Source: Geodermatophilaceae bacterium URHA0031
GTDB lineage: Bacteria; Actinomycetota; Actinomycetes; Mycobacteriales; Geodermatophilaceae
Assembly: GCA_000620205.1 (NCBI GenBank)
Contig: JHVP01000002.1
Coordinates: forward strand, 248,001-312,000
DNA length: 64,000 bases
Direction: 5' to 3'
Position numbers and translations under genes: made by a program. The notes beneath the pieces were generated by a model. It ran no database searches. It saw nothing but the letters and a program-made list of their open reading frames with translations, and was not told where the DNA came from. This document shows positions 16,960-26,185 of this stretch, in pieces. The first letter of the stretch is position 1. Every line of letters starts with the position of its first letter.

Positions 16960-18879
16960 TCAGTAGCGGCGGGAGACCCCCACCGTGTCCGCGGAGCCCT
17001 TCACCCAGGCACCGGCCACGGCGCCGTCGCCGGCGTCACCGAAGGGGAACACGCGGTCGGCGACACCGGTCGCGTTGGTGTCCCGGAGGAAGAAGGTGTT
17101 CCCCCGGCGGATCCCGATCGTGTCGCTGCCGTTGCCGTCCCAGTCCCCGACGAGGGGCAGGTCGCCGGGTCCGCCGTACCAGACCGCCACGTCGGTGGTC
17201 GGGCGGAGGTTGCTCTGCGTCAGGTAGAAGACGCCGGCCCGCCACACGCCGACGGTGTCGTAGCCGTCCCGGTTCCAGTCCCCGGCGACCAGCGTGTCGC
17301 CCGGGGCGCCGAACGCGTACTGGCCGTCGGCCACACCCGTCGTGAGGCTGTTGCGCAGGTAGACCATGCCGTTGCGGTAGACGCCCACGGTGTCCTTGCC
17401 GTTCCCGTCCCAGTCGCCGCAGACCGGCTGGTCCCCCTTCTCGCCGAAGCCGAACGAGACGTCGGCCGTGCTGCCGCCGTTGCCGAGCAGGAACACGCCG
17501 TTGCGGAACACCCCGGCCGTCGACACACCGTCACCGTTCCAGTCGCAGGTGAGCGGGATGTCGCCCGTGTCACCGAAGCCCACGGCCGTGGCGCTCGCGC
17601 CGGCGGCGTTCTTCGACGCCCGGTAGACGGTCGGTCCCGTGGGGTCGGCCGGCGGGGTCGGCGCCGCCACGGGGACCGCGCTGACGACGAACCAGTCCGA
17701 CTTCAGGCCGAGCTGGGTGCGCATCGTCGCGCCGGTGACCGACACCGTCTTGGTCGTGCCCACCACGTCGACCTTGGTGACCCGCCCGCCGTCGGCGCCG
17801 AGGCCGTTCCGCGCGGTCACCCGGACGTCGACCAGGGTGCCGACGCCGAAGGCGTTGGCGATCGTGGTGGACGGCACGACCTGGGTCCAGTCGTGGTGCG
17901 GCGAGGCGCTGTCGCCGTCGTCCTGGACGGCCGGGAAGGTCCCCCCGGCCGTCCAGCCCCCGGTCGACGAGCTGAACTCGGTGCGGACGACGGCCCCTGA
18001 GGAGTTCCGCAGCACGACCCCCGCGGTACCGGCGATGGCCGCATCGGTACGCCGGTCCTCGAGCGCGCCGTAGTTGGTGCCGGCACCGAGGTAGACCTGG
18101 CAGGACGTCGTGTCGCAGGTCTTCGCCCAGTTCCACCGCGCCTCGGCCCAGGCGTACGAGCGGGCGGCGACCGCCTGGCTCTTGAGCGCCTCGATGCCCC
18201 TGCCGCCCCCGGCGTCGCCCCAGCTCGCCGGCGACTCGCGGGGCACCACGCCCCGCAGGTAGTCCTCCATCGCGACGGTGTTGACCGTGCGCTGCGCGCT
18301 GCCGTCCCAGACGACCGAGAGCTCACCGCGGTACTGCTTGGTCGCGCCCGTGGCGCAGAGGGTGAGCATCGAGCGCAGGTCGTCGCCCGGGGCGACGGTC
18401 GAGACCGCGCGGCCGTTCGGGATGGTCGTCGTCCAGACCGTGGGGCTGCCGCAGCCGTAGCTGGTGGACAGCAGGAACGACCCGTCACCGCGCGCCTGCA
18501 CCCGGGCCGCCGACCCGGCGCCGACCGGGACGCCGCCGACGGTGAAGGGCTTGCCGGAGGTGACCAGGAGGTCCTGGCCGTCCTGCCCGGTCAGCGCGAC
18601 GGTGATCGGCGCGTTCGGCTGCTGCGACTGCGTCGTCCCGCCGTAGTAGCGCGACAGGATCTGGCTGTAGCCCCAGCCGCTGTTGACGGCGTACCCGTAC
18701 GCACCCCACTGGCCCAGGCCGCGACCGTGACCCCAGCCGTGCCCGGTGAAGGTGACGTCACCGGTGAGCGCCGCCTGCGCCGGCGCGGGCGCGGTGAGCG
18801 CCAGGCCCCCGAGCAGCCCGGTGCCCGCCAGCACCACCCCCAGCCAGCGCCTGAGCCGGTTGCCGGTGTCAGTACCCAC
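16960..18879 (-). CDS. Secreted SpoIID/LytB-domain protein with C-terminal DWDGDG repeats
   Basis: 639 residues from GTG 18879, which overlaps the upstream amidase stop by 11 nt and has a GGGGG ribosome site. A signal peptide (hydrophobic core LGVVLAGTGLLGGLALTA, then APAQAA) leads to a SpoIID/LytB-type region: GHGWGHGRGLGQWGAYGYA, VNTVAMEDYLRGVVPRE, and ALKSQAVAARSYAW, the last two being hallmarks of the family (amidase enhancers or lytic transglycosylases). From about residue 415 there are five 45-50-residue repeats with DWNGDG/DWDGNG loops. Likely works in peptidoglycan remodelling with the amidase translated just before it. The repeats may attach it to the cell surface or bind calcium; that is inference. 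Confidence 0.88.
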   Translation of the reverse strand: MGTDTGNRLRRWLGVVLAGTGLLGGLALTAPAPAQAALTGDVTFTGHGWGHGRGLGQWGAYGYAVNSGWGYSQILSRYYGGTTQSQQPNAPITVALTGQDGQDLLVTSGKPFTVGGVPVGAGSAARVQARGDGSFLLSTSYGCGSPTVWTTTIPNGRAVSTVAPGDDLRSMLTLCATGATKQYRGELSVVWDGSAQRTVNTVAMEDYLRGVVPRESPASWGDAGGGRGIEALKSQAVAARSYAWAEARWNWAKTCDTTSCQVYLGAGTNYGALEDRRTDAAIAGTAGVVLRNSSGAVVRTEFSSSTGGWTAGGTFPAVQDDGDSASPHHDWTQVVPSTTIANAFGVGTLVDVRVTARNGLGADGGRVTKVDVVGTTKTVSVTGATMRTQLGLKSDWFVVSAVPVAAPTPPADPTGPTVYRASKNAAGASATAVGFGDTGDIPLTCDWNGDGVSTAGVFRNGVFLLGNGGSTADVSFGFGEKGDQPVCGDWDGNGKDTVGVYRNGMVYLRNSLTTGVADGQYAFGAPGDTLVAGDWNRDGYDTVGVWRAGVFYLTQSNLRPTTDVAVWYGGPGDLPLVGDWDGNGSDTIGIRRGNTFFLRDTNATGVADRVFPFGDAGDGAVAGAWVKGSADTVGVSRRY

Positions 18880-20857
18880 GGATGACCCCCACGGTCGTGG
18901 TGCGGTTGCCGTCCCAGTCGGCGACCAGCGGGTGGTCGGGGCTGTCACCGAAGGACACGACCGAGTCGGCCACGGCCTTGGTCAGCGAGTTGGCCAGGTA
19001 GAAGCGCCCGGCGCGGAAGACGCCGGCGGAGTCGCGGCGGGCACCGGTCCAGTCGCCCGCGACCGCCCAGTCGCCCGGGTCACCGAAGCGCATGCTGGCG
19101 TCGGCCAGCGGACGCAGGTTGCTGTTGGCGTAGTAGAAGGTGGCGTTCTGGTACACCGCGACGGTGTCGTAGCCGTCGCCGTTCCAGTCGCCGACGAGGG
19201 GCTGCGCGTCCCAGTTCCCGTAGGCGAAGTGGCCGTCCGCCACGCCACCGGAGTTGCTGTTCTTCAGGTAGAAGACCCCGCTGCGCCAGATGCCGACGGT
19301 CTCCTTGCCGTCGCCGTCCCAGTCGCCGCAGATGGGCGTGTCCCCCTCGTCGCCGTAGGAGAACTCCGCCGAGGGCGTGGCCGCGGAGTCGTTCGAGTTG
19401 AAGAGAAAGAAGCGCCCGGCGCGGAAGACCCCGATGGTCTCGGTGCCGTTGCCGTCCCAGTCGCAGGCCAGCGGCACGTCCCCAGCGTCGCCCCGCTGGG
19501 TCACCCACTCCGCGGTGCCGCTGCCCTTGCTGTTGCGCAGCAGGACCTGGGGCCCGGCACCCGTCTGCACCGCCGGCCCGGCTGCGTCCATCTTGGCCGC
19601 CACCAGCGCGCGGATCTGGTCCATCCGGCTGTACCCGTACCTGCCGGGGCACGCCGTGGCCCCGACGTCCCGGTGGGCGAAGACGGTGGGCAGCGTCACC
19701 GACACGCCCTTGGCGTACTTGGCCGTCCCGCCGCCCGCCGACGTCAGGGTCACCTTGCCCCGCGGGTCCACGCCGTAGAGCGACAGCTTCCAGGCGACGA
19801 CGCTCGCGACCATGTCGATCATCACCGGCGTGGTGTCGACGAGGTCGTAGTTGCCCAGCATCGAGACGCCGAAGGTCTCGTAGTTGAAGCCGCCTGCGTG
19901 CGCTCCGATGACCGTGCTGGTCAGGCCACCGGACCGGCCCTCCCAGGCGCGGCCGAACTTGTCGACGACGACGTTGTAGCCGATGTCGCCCCAGCCCAGG
20001 CTCACGGCGTGGTAGGCGTAGATCGACCGCATGATCTTCGGGACGTCGTCGGCGGCGTAGTTGTTGCTGTCCGCGGTGTGGTGGATGGTCGCGGCCTTGA
20101 TCGTCGGCGCGTACTCGTGGTCCCAGCCCATCAGGCTCTCGTCGGCGCCCCACTGGGCGCGCGAGTAGATGGCCGGCATGGTCGTCGCGGCGTGCGCCTG
20201 ACCGGTCACCTGCGCGCCACCCGGCGCGGCGTCCGCGGCGCTGGTGCCCGGGTCGATCAGCTGGACCTGGACGTCCCGCGGCGTGGAGCCATCGGCGGAC
20301 TGCACGATGACCTCGACGCCGTAGGCGTCGTCGGTCCAGTAGGGCGCCGTGCCCCCGCGGTACTCCTGCTCCGTGCCGGTCGACGTCATCTGCACGTCGT
20401 CCTGCTGGACGGGCGTCCAGTCGCTCCACACGCCGTGGGCGTTCTTCGTGCGCACGGTCACGGTGACGCCGGTGACGGTCGCGTCCTGGGCCCAGGTCAC
20501 CCCGACGGTGGAGAAGTGCCGGGTGTCGGGCTGGGACACCGTCAGCGCCGGGACCCCCGGGATCTCGTCGCCGGAGCTCGCCACCGCGTCGGAGTCGTCG
20601 TCCGGGTCGACCGGCGCCGGGCTGGTCGGACCGGCCTGGTCCGCCGGGACGTCCGCCTCCGGGCCGGCGTCGAGGACCTCACCGTCCGAGGTGACGACGG
20701 CGGTGTCCTCCGGCTGCTGGACCGACCCGAGGTCGACCGCGTCGATGGACGGGGCCACCGGCTTGGCCTCCGGCGCGGGCGCGGCGTAGACCGGCAGCAC
20801 GAGCAGGGTCCCGGTCAGGACGAGGAAGGCCACCAGGACCCCGGTGATGCGGCGCAC
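18869..20857 (-). CDS. Secreted PGRP-type N-acetylmuramoyl-L-alanine amidase with C-terminal DWDGDG repeats
   Basis: 662 residues. I place the start at GTG 20857 because GGAGG lies 8 nt before it; a TTG at 20863 would be only 2 nt from that site. Signal peptide, then an acidic low-complexity linker, then a beta-rich segment (residues about 100-220). A PGRP/amidase_2 domain follows (about 230-400): RAQWGAD, TIHHTAD (first zinc His), YNVVVDKFGRAWEGR, and FAHRDVGATACPG (second zinc His and zinc Cys). The C-terminal 245 residues are five DWDGNG-type repeats shared with its operon partner. It would cleave the amide between MurNAc and the stem peptide outside the membrane. It is divergent from the LCP gene. 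Confidence 0.92.
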   Translation of the reverse strand: MRRITGVLVAFLVLTGTLLVLPVYAAPAPEAKPVAPSIDAVDLGSVQQPEDTAVVTSDGEVLDAGPEADVPADQAGPTSPAPVDPDDDSDAVASSGDEIPGVPALTVSQPDTRHFSTVGVTWAQDATVTGVTVTVRTKNAHGVWSDWTPVQQDDVQMTSTGTEQEYRGGTAPYWTDDAYGVEVIVQSADGSTPRDVQVQLIDPGTSAADAAPGGAQVTGQAHAATTMPAIYSRAQWGADESLMGWDHEYAPTIKAATIHHTADSNNYAADDVPKIMRSIYAYHAVSLGWGDIGYNVVVDKFGRAWEGRSGGLTSTVIGAHAGGFNYETFGVSMLGNYDLVDTTPVMIDMVASVVAWKLSLYGVDPRGKVTLTSAGGGTAKYAKGVSVTLPTVFAHRDVGATACPGRYGYSRMDQIRALVAAKMDAAGPAVQTGAGPQVLLRNSKGSGTAEWVTQRGDAGDVPLACDWDGNGTETIGVFRAGRFFLFNSNDSAATPSAEFSYGDEGDTPICGDWDGDGKETVGIWRSGVFYLKNSNSGGVADGHFAYGNWDAQPLVGDWNGDGYDTVAVYQNATFYYANSNLRPLADASMRFGDPGDWAVAGDWTGARRDSAGVFRAGRFYLANSLTKAVADSVVSFGDSPDHPLVADWDGNRTTTVGVIRGY

Positions 20858-21257
20858 GAGCAAGTCCTCCGAAGACAGACGACGACTGCTCGACAGCCAG
20901 GGCGTCGAGCACGTTCATCGCATTGTTCGGTGGACTGATCACTCTCCTTGAGTGACCGGCCGATCACGGAACGAAAAGTTGCTGTGGCACGCACCATCGG
21001 ACCCGGCGGGGACGTTCCGTCACATCCGCCCCGCGGCAGACAGCCCGACAGGCCTCCCACCAGCCCGTCGGCCGCCCGGTCCGGCACGGGTGGTGCAGCC
21101 GGGACCGGTGGTCGTGGAGGGGCGGACACGGCGGCCCCGCCCCGCCGACTGCCCGGGACGCCCAGGACGCGGTCGTATGGTCGCTCCCGACCGCACAGCC
21201 GGACCGAGCCCGTCCGGGAGGCTGACCGCCCTCGGTCCCCGACGTGAGGACATCACC
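20858..21257. other. 400-nt divergent intergenic region (amidase / LCP)
   Basis: Between the amidase start and the LCP start. It contains an inverted repeat TCACTC-N5-GAGTGA (20939-20955), which could be an operator near the leftward promoter. TATGGT at 21176-21181 is a possible -10 for the LCP gene, giving a leader of about 70 nt. The region from 21000 to 21170 is very GC-rich and shows no gene that I can support. Confidence 0.5.
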
Positions 21258-22790
21258 GTGAGCACCGACGAGCGCAAGGCGCCGGGCGCCTCCAGCGCCC
21301 TGCCGCCGCGGCTGGACCCCCGCGTCGGCCGCCCCGCCCGGCGCACCTCGCCGGGCAGCAGCGACGGACCGTCCGGCCGCGGTCGGACCCGCGCCGCCGT
21401 CGCCGCACGGGTGGTGGCCGGCCTGCTCTCCCTCGCGTTGCTCGTCACGACCGGGTGGGGCTGGTACCTGGGTCGGGTGGCCGAGGCGACCGTGAACCGC
21501 ACCGACGCCATCCCCTCGTCCGGCAACGACGAGACGGTGGACACCGGCGAGGCGATGAACCTCCTGCTGGTCGGGAACGACAGCCGGGCCGCCCTCTCCG
21601 ACGCCCAGCTGGCCGAGCTGAACGCCGGCGAGGACTCCGGCGTCAACACCGACACGATGATCCTGGTGCACGTCCCCGCCGACGGGTCGAAGGCCTCCTT
21701 CGTCTCCTTCCCCCGTGACTCCTACGTCACCATCCCCGGCCACGGCACGGACAAGCTGAACTCCGCCTACGCCTACGGCCGCCAGGACGCCCCCGCCGGC
21801 GCGTCGGAGGCGGCCCGGTCGGCGCAGGGCGCCCAGCTGCTGGTGCGGACCATCAGCCAGCTGACCGGGCTGCGGATCGACCACTACGCCGAGGTCGACC
21901 TGCTCGGCTTCTTCGAGCTCAGCAGCGTCGTCGGTGGTGTCGAGGTGAACCTCTGCAACGCCGTCGACGACTCGTTCTACTCGGGTGCGGTCTTCCCCGC
22001 CGGGGTGCAGACGATCAGCGGCGCCGATGCGCTGAAGTTCGTCCGGCAGCGGCACGAGCTCCCCCGCGGCGACTTCGACCGGATCATCCGCCAGCAGGTG
22101 TTCATCGCCGGCGTGCTCCGCAAGATGCTCTCCGACGACGTCCTGCTCGACCTCGGCAAGCAGCGGGAGCTGGTGTCCGCCGCCTCGGAGTCGCTGACCG
22201 TGGACCAGAACCTCAACCTCCTCCAGCTGGCCCAGCAGATGCAGTCGGTGACCGCCGGCAGCATCGACTTCCAGACCATCCCCTACGTCGGCGACGACGA
22301 GGACGACGAGGGCCGCTACATCCTGCGGCTGCAGGACGTCGACACCCTGCACCGCTTCTTCGCCGACCTGTCCGCCGAGCCCCAGGAGACCGCCGCACCG
22401 ACGACGGCGGCCCCGGAGACCGTGCCGGCGGGCGACGTGTCGGTGGAGGTCTACAACGGCTCCGGCACCAGCGGGCTGGCCGGCAGCGCCGCCACGGCTC
22501 TCGAGGGAGCCGGGTTCGCGGTCACCAGCACGGGGAACGCCGACTCGATGGACCACACCACCACCGAGGTCCGTTACGCCGCCGGTGACGAGGCCCTGGC
22601 CACCACCCTGGCGGCCTCGATCCCGGGCGCCACCACCGCGCAGGTCGACGACGCCACCAGCGGCACGGTGCAGCTCGTCCTGGGCTCGGACTTCAACGGG
22701 GTGGGACAGGCCGTCACCGCGGCTGCGCCGGCACCGACGACCGAGGGCGAGGACCCCCGTACCGCTGCGGACACCACCTGCATCAACTGA
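21258..22790 (+). CDS. LytR-CpsA-Psr (LCP) cell-wall polymer ligase with LytR_C domain
   Basis: 510 residues from GTG 21258, with GAGGA 7 nt upstream. A basic, disordered cytoplasmic N-terminus (about 55 residues) precedes one membrane segment (VVAGLLSLALLVTTGWGWYL). The LCP domain (about 95-330) shows MNLLLVGNDSR, NTDTMILVHV, SFPRDSYVTIPGHG, DKLNSAYAYG, and VRQRHELPRGDFDRIIRQQ, covering the conserved Asp and Arg residues. A linker rich in T, A and P leads to a LytR_C domain (VEVYNGSGTSGLA). LCP proteins transfer lipid-PP-linked polymers to peptidoglycan; in mycobacteria they ligate arabinogalactan, which fits the surrounding genes. Confidence 0.92.
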   Translation: MSTDERKAPGASSALPPRLDPRVGRPARRTSPGSSDGPSGRGRTRAAVAARVVAGLLSLALLVTTGWGWYLGRVAEATVNRTDAIPSSGNDETVDTGEAMNLLLVGNDSRAALSDAQLAELNAGEDSGVNTDTMILVHVPADGSKASFVSFPRDSYVTIPGHGTDKLNSAYAYGRQDAPAGASEAARSAQGAQLLVRTISQLTGLRIDHYAEVDLLGFFELSSVVGGVEVNLCNAVDDSFYSGAVFPAGVQTISGADALKFVRQRHELPRGDFDRIIRQQVFIAGVLRKMLSDDVLLDLGKQRELVSAASESLTVDQNLNLLQLAQQMQSVTAGSIDFQTIPYVGDDEDDEGRYILRLQDVDTLHRFFADLSAEPQETAAPTTAAPETVPAGDVSVEVYNGSGTSGLAGSAATALEGAGFAVTSTGNADSMDHTTTEVRYAAGDEALATTLAASIPGATTAQVDDATSGTVQLVLGSDFNGVGQAVTAAAPAPTTEGEDPRTAADTTCIN

Positions 22791-22861
22791 GGTCCCCCGC
22801 CGGCCGCGCTGCCGGTCGGCACCGGGGGGCGGGTCCGCTGCGCTGGTCCCTCCCGGTCCTC

Positions 22862-24007
22862 GTGGCAGCAGCGGCGGCCGCGATCGTGGCCGGACGCCTC
22901 CTGCTGACCGGCTGGCCGCTCGACCGGGTCTGGGCCGAGGACGGGGCGGTGTTCCTCGCCGACGCCCGGGACCACGGGTGGCGGTCGATCGGCTACTCCT
23001 ACGCCGGCTACCTGCACGGGCTGCCGCGCGTCCTCGCCGTCATCGGCAGCCACCTGCCCCTCTCCGGGTACGCGCGCTGGGCCGTCGTGGTGAGCGGTCT
23101 GGTGTGCGCGCTCGTCGCCGCACTGGTGTGCGCCGCGGCCCGCCAGGTCACCGGGAGCAGGTGGTGGGCGGTCGTGGCCGGCCTGGCGACCGTCTCGGCA
23201 CCCGCACTCGGGACGGAGTCGCTGGGCTCGCTCGCCAACCTCCAGTGGTTCCTCCTCTACGGCGCCCTGTGGCTCTGCCTGACCCGGCCCGAGGGCACCC
23301 GGTGGCCCGCGTCGGCCGCCCTGGCCGTGACCGCCGCTGCCACGACACCGCTCACGGTCGTCCTGCTGCCGGTGCTGCTGCTCCTGCACGGACGGCGGGT
23401 GTGGCGCCACCCCGCGGCCGCAGGCCTGGTCGGGGGGCTGGTGCTGCAGGTCCTCTGCATCCTCAGGGCGCCGCGGTCCACGGGCCTGGAACTCGACCGC
23501 GGACCGGGACTGCCGCCCGGGCTGGGGCGCACCTACGTCGACAGCGTGGCGGGCGTGACGACGCTGTCCCCTCGCGCGGGGGCGGCGGTCGGGGTGCTGG
23601 TGCTGCTGGCCGGTGCTGCCGCGCTGTGCACGGCCCGGCGCCACCGCCGGGAGGCCGTGATCGTGGCACTGACCGGAGCGCTGCTCTTCGTGGGCACGTC
23701 GGTCCTCACCGGTGCGACGACCGGGCGCTATGCCGGCATCGGCACGCTCTTCCTGTGGGCTGCCCTCGTGCTCGCGGCCGGCGCGGCGCCACGGTGGGCG
23801 TCGGCGCTGGTGGGCGCCCTCCTGGCCACCTCGGCCGTCATCGGTCTGCCCGTCGACGCCTACCTGCTCTCGGGACCGTCCTGGTCATCGGAGCTCGACC
23901 GCGCGACGTCCGAGTGCCGCGGGCCCGCCGCACCGGACACCGCCGTCCTCCGGCTGAGCCCGAAGGGCAGGACCAGCATCACGGTGTCCTGCCGCGCCCT
24001 GGGCTGA
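22862..24007 (+). CDS. Polytopic membrane protein of unknown function (GT-C-like)
   Basis: About 381 residues with around 9-10 hydrophobic segments. The sequence after the first helix, DRVWAEDGAVFLADA, has an acidic ED pair in the position where GT-C glycosyltransferases keep their catalytic acid. GTG 22862 is the first usual start in this frame, but it cuts into the first helix and has no ribosome site. The frame stays open upstream, and a CTG at 22838, preceded by a G-rich stretch, would give a complete helix (LRWSLPVLVAAAAAAIVAG). I do not recognise the family with confidence. It is 71 nt after the LCP gene and may be co-transcribed with it. Confidence 0.65.
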   Translation: MAAAAAAIVAGRLLLTGWPLDRVWAEDGAVFLADARDHGWRSIGYSYAGYLHGLPRVLAVIGSHLPLSGYARWAVVVSGLVCALVAALVCAAARQVTGSRWWAVVAGLATVSAPALGTESLGSLANLQWFLLYGALWLCLTRPEGTRWPASAALAVTAAATTPLTVVLLPVLLLLHGRRVWRHPAAAGLVGGLVLQVLCILRAPRSTGLELDRGPGLPPGLGRTYVDSVAGVTTLSPRAGAAVGVLVLLAGAAALCTARRHRREAVIVALTGALLFVGTSVLTGATTGRYAGIGTLFLWAALVLAAGAAPRWASALVGALLATSAVIGLPVDAYLLSGPSWSSELDRATSECRGPAAPDTAVLRLSPKGRTSITVSCRALG

Positions 24008-24029
24008 GCGCGGACCGGGGCTCCCAGGG

Positions 24030-24785
24030 TCAGATCGGCAGCTTGCGGAACACCGCCCGCGGGGTGTGCCGCAGGCCGCTCATGACCCACCGCATGGCGC
24101 CGGGCACCCACACTGTGTGCCGGCCCTTGCGGATGCCGGCGACGATCGCCTCGGCGACCGCCTCGGGTGTGGTGGCCAGCGGCGCGTCGTCGATCCCCTC
24201 GGTCATCTTGGACCTCACGAAGCCGGGACGGACCACGAGGACCGAGACGCCCGAGCCCACCAGGGAGTCCGCGAGGCCGGAGTAGAAGGCGTCCAGACCG
24301 GCCTTGGTCGACCCGTACACGAAGTTCGACGCCCGCGGCCGCTCCCCGGCGACCGAGGAGAGCGCGACGATGACCCCGTGCCCCTGCCGGCGCATGAGGT
24401 TGGCCAGCTCCGTGCCGACCACCGTGGGCGCCACGTAGTTGACCTGGGCGAGCTGGGCCACGGCGGCGGGCTCGGTGCGCAGCTGGTCGGCGTCACCGAG
24501 CAGCCCGAACGCGACCACCGCGACGTCGACGTCACCGCCGGCGGCCGCCGCAGCGACCATCCGCGCCGGCGAGGAGGCGTCGTCGGCGTCGAAGTCGACG
24601 ACCTCGACGGTGCCGCCGGCGGCCTTCAGCTCGTCGGCGACGACGCCCCGGCGCGGGGTGTCCCGCGCCGCGAGGACGATCCGCAGCGGCCGCTCGGCCA
24701 GGTACCGGCGGGCGGTGGCCACGGCGATGTCGGAGGTGCCGCCGACGAGCAGCAGCGAGCTGGGGGAACCGAGTGCGTCGATCAC
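24030..24785 (-). CDS. dprE2: Decaprenylphosphoryl-2-keto-erythropentose reductase DprE2
   Basis: 251 residues from GTG 24785, overlapping the dprE1 stop as GTGA. SDR fold: LVGGTSDIAVATAR (NAD(P) site), SSVAGERPR, catalytic YGSTK (YxxxK), and VVRPGFVRSKMT. The protein lacks membrane segments. With DprE1 it completes the two-step epimerisation of decaprenylphosphoryl-ribose to decaprenylphosphoryl-arabinose, the only known arabinofuranose donor. It is the last gene of a four-gene operon and ends 22 nt from the convergent membrane-protein gene. Confidence 0.94.
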   Translation of the reverse strand: MIDALGSPSSLLLVGGTSDIAVATARRYLAERPLRIVLAARDTPRRGVVADELKAAGGTVEVVDFDADDASSPARMVAAAAAGGDVDVAVVAFGLLGDADQLRTEPAAVAQLAQVNYVAPTVVGTELANLMRRQGHGVIVALSSVAGERPRASNFVYGSTKAGLDAFYSGLADSLVGSGVSVLVVRPGFVRSKMTEGIDDAPLATTPEAVAEAIVAGIRKGRHTVWVPGAMRWVMSGLRHTPRAVFRKLPI

Positions 24786-26185
24786 AGTGCGAGCCTCCTG
24801 GCCAGGTCGGAGGTGAAGACACCCTCGGGGTCCACCCGCTTGCGGACGGCCCGGAAGTCGTCGAGCCGGTCGTACATCTTCTCGAACGTCTCCGGGCGCA
24901 CCCGGGAGTCCTTGGCCAGGTAGGTGCGGCCCCCCGCGGCGATGACCACCTCGTCGAGGGAGTCGAGCAGGCCGGCCAGCCCCTTCATCACCGGGATGTC
25001 CAGCGCCAGCGTCCAGCCGGGCGAGGGGTAGGACAGCATGCCCGGGTTGCCCGGGCCGAACCGCTTGAGCACGGCGAGGAACGACGCCGTCCCGAAGGAG
25101 CTGAGCCGGTCGAGGACCTCCCGCATGGCCTCCTCCTGCCCGAAGGGCACGGTGACCTGGTACTGCACGAAGCCGCGCGGACCGTAGATGCGGTTCCAGC
25201 CCCCGACGGCGTCCAGCGGGTGGAAGAAGGTCGGGATGCTCTGCAGCTGGTCCCGCTTCCGCTTCGGGGCCTTGCGGTACCAGAGCTCGTTGAACGCCGC
25301 GACCGTGGCCAGGTTGAGCAGGCCGGGCGGGAAGACGTCGGGCACGGAGGCCTTGACCGAGCCGTGGTACTTCAGCGGGTCGGCCCGGCGCTTGGCCGGC
25401 AGCTCGTCCAGCCTCGCGAACCGGCCGCGGGTGACGACCGAGCGGCCCATCCGCCTGCCCTTGGCGAGGGTGTCGATCCAGGCCACCGAGTACTCGTAGA
25501 GGTGGTCGGTCTCGGTGAGCAGCGTCATCAGCGAGTCCAGGTCCTCGGTCCGGTCGGTGTCGACCAGGCAGCGCGAGGACTCGATCGCCTTCATCTGCAC
25601 CTGCGCCCGGAGGATGACCCCGGTCAGGCCCATGCCGCCGGCGGTGGCCCAGAACAGCTCGGCGTCGGACCCGGGGCTGATCCGGCGGACCTGCCCGTCC
25701 GCGGTCAGCAGGTCGATCCACCGGACGTGCTGGCTGAAGCTGCCGGCGACGTGGTGGTTCTTGCCGTGGATGTCGGCGGCGATGGCCCCGCCGACGGTCA
25801 CCAGCCGGGTGCCCGGCGTCACCGGGACGAAGAAGCCCTGCGGGACGAACTGGTTCATCAGCTCGTCCAGCGAGACCCCGGCCTCGACGTCCACCAGGCC
25901 GGTCTCGAGGTCGGCGTGCAGTACCCGGGCGGCGGCGGTCATGTCCAGCACGGTGCCGCCGGCGTTCTGGGCGGCGTCGCCGTAGCTGCGGGCCAGCCCG
26001 CGGGCCACGACACCGCGGCCGGAGGCGGCCAGCACGGCGGCGCGGACGTCGTCGTCGTCGTGGACCGGCGTGAGCGCGGCGATCGTCGGAGCGGTGCGTC
26101 CCCAGCCCACGAGCGGGACGCGCGGGGCGTCCGTCGTGGTGTCAGGCACTGGCGTGGTGTCAGGCACTGTCGTGGTGTCAGGCAC
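24782..26185 (-). CDS. dprE1: Decaprenylphosphoryl-beta-D-ribose 2'-oxidase DprE1
   Basis: 467 residues. GTG 26185 is preferred (GGGGG 6 nt upstream), although two further GTG codons follow in an 18-nt repeat. The FAD-binding PCMH domain shows ARGLARSYGDAAQNAGG and IAADIHGKNHH, with the His that carries the flavin in related enzymes. The C-terminal domain keeps YLAKDSR with the catalytic Lys at about residue 425. At the position of the benzothiazinone-reactive Cys387 of M. tuberculosis, the segment reads PGWTLALDIP, with Ala at residue 394 (codon 25004-25006). It oxidises C2' of decaprenylphosphoryl-ribose in the periplasm-facing arabinan pathway. Operon: phosphatase-ubiA-dprE1-dprE2. Confidence 0.95.
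   Translation of the reverse strand: MPDTTTVPDTTPVPDTTTDAPRVPLVGWGRTAPTIAALTPVHDDDDVRAAVLAASGRGVVARGLARSYGDAAQNAGGTVLDMTAAARVLHADLETGLVDVEAGVSLDELMNQFVPQGFFVPVTPGTRLVTVGGAIAADIHGKNHHVAGSFSQHVRWIDLLTADGQVRRISPGSDAELFWATAGGMGLTGVILRAQVQMKAIESSRCLVDTDRTEDLDSLMTLLTETDHLYEYSVAWIDTLAKGRRMGRSVVTRGRFARLDELPAKRRADPLKYHGSVKASVPDVFPPGLLNLATVAAFNELWYRKAPKRKRDQLQSIPTFFHPLDAVGGWNRIYGPRGFVQYQVTVPFGQEEAMREVLDRLSSFGTASFLAVLKRFGPGNPGMLSYPSPGWTLALDIPVMKGLAGLLDSLDEVVIAAGGRTYLAKDSRVRPETFEKMYDRLDDFRAVRKRVDPEGVFTSDLARRLAL
26132..26185 (-). repeat. Three 18-nt tandem repeats at the dprE1 start
   Basis: Three units of the form GTGCCTGACACCACGnnn encode VPDTTT, VPDTTP and VPDTTT. Each unit begins with GTG. The first contains the TGA that ends ubiA in another frame. 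Confidence 0.9.

Noticed and set aside
18746..20938. Open frame of 730 codons opposite the PGRP amidase
   Set aside because: Val/Gly/Asp repeats are the mirror image of the repeat-rich amidase; no start signal and no motifs.
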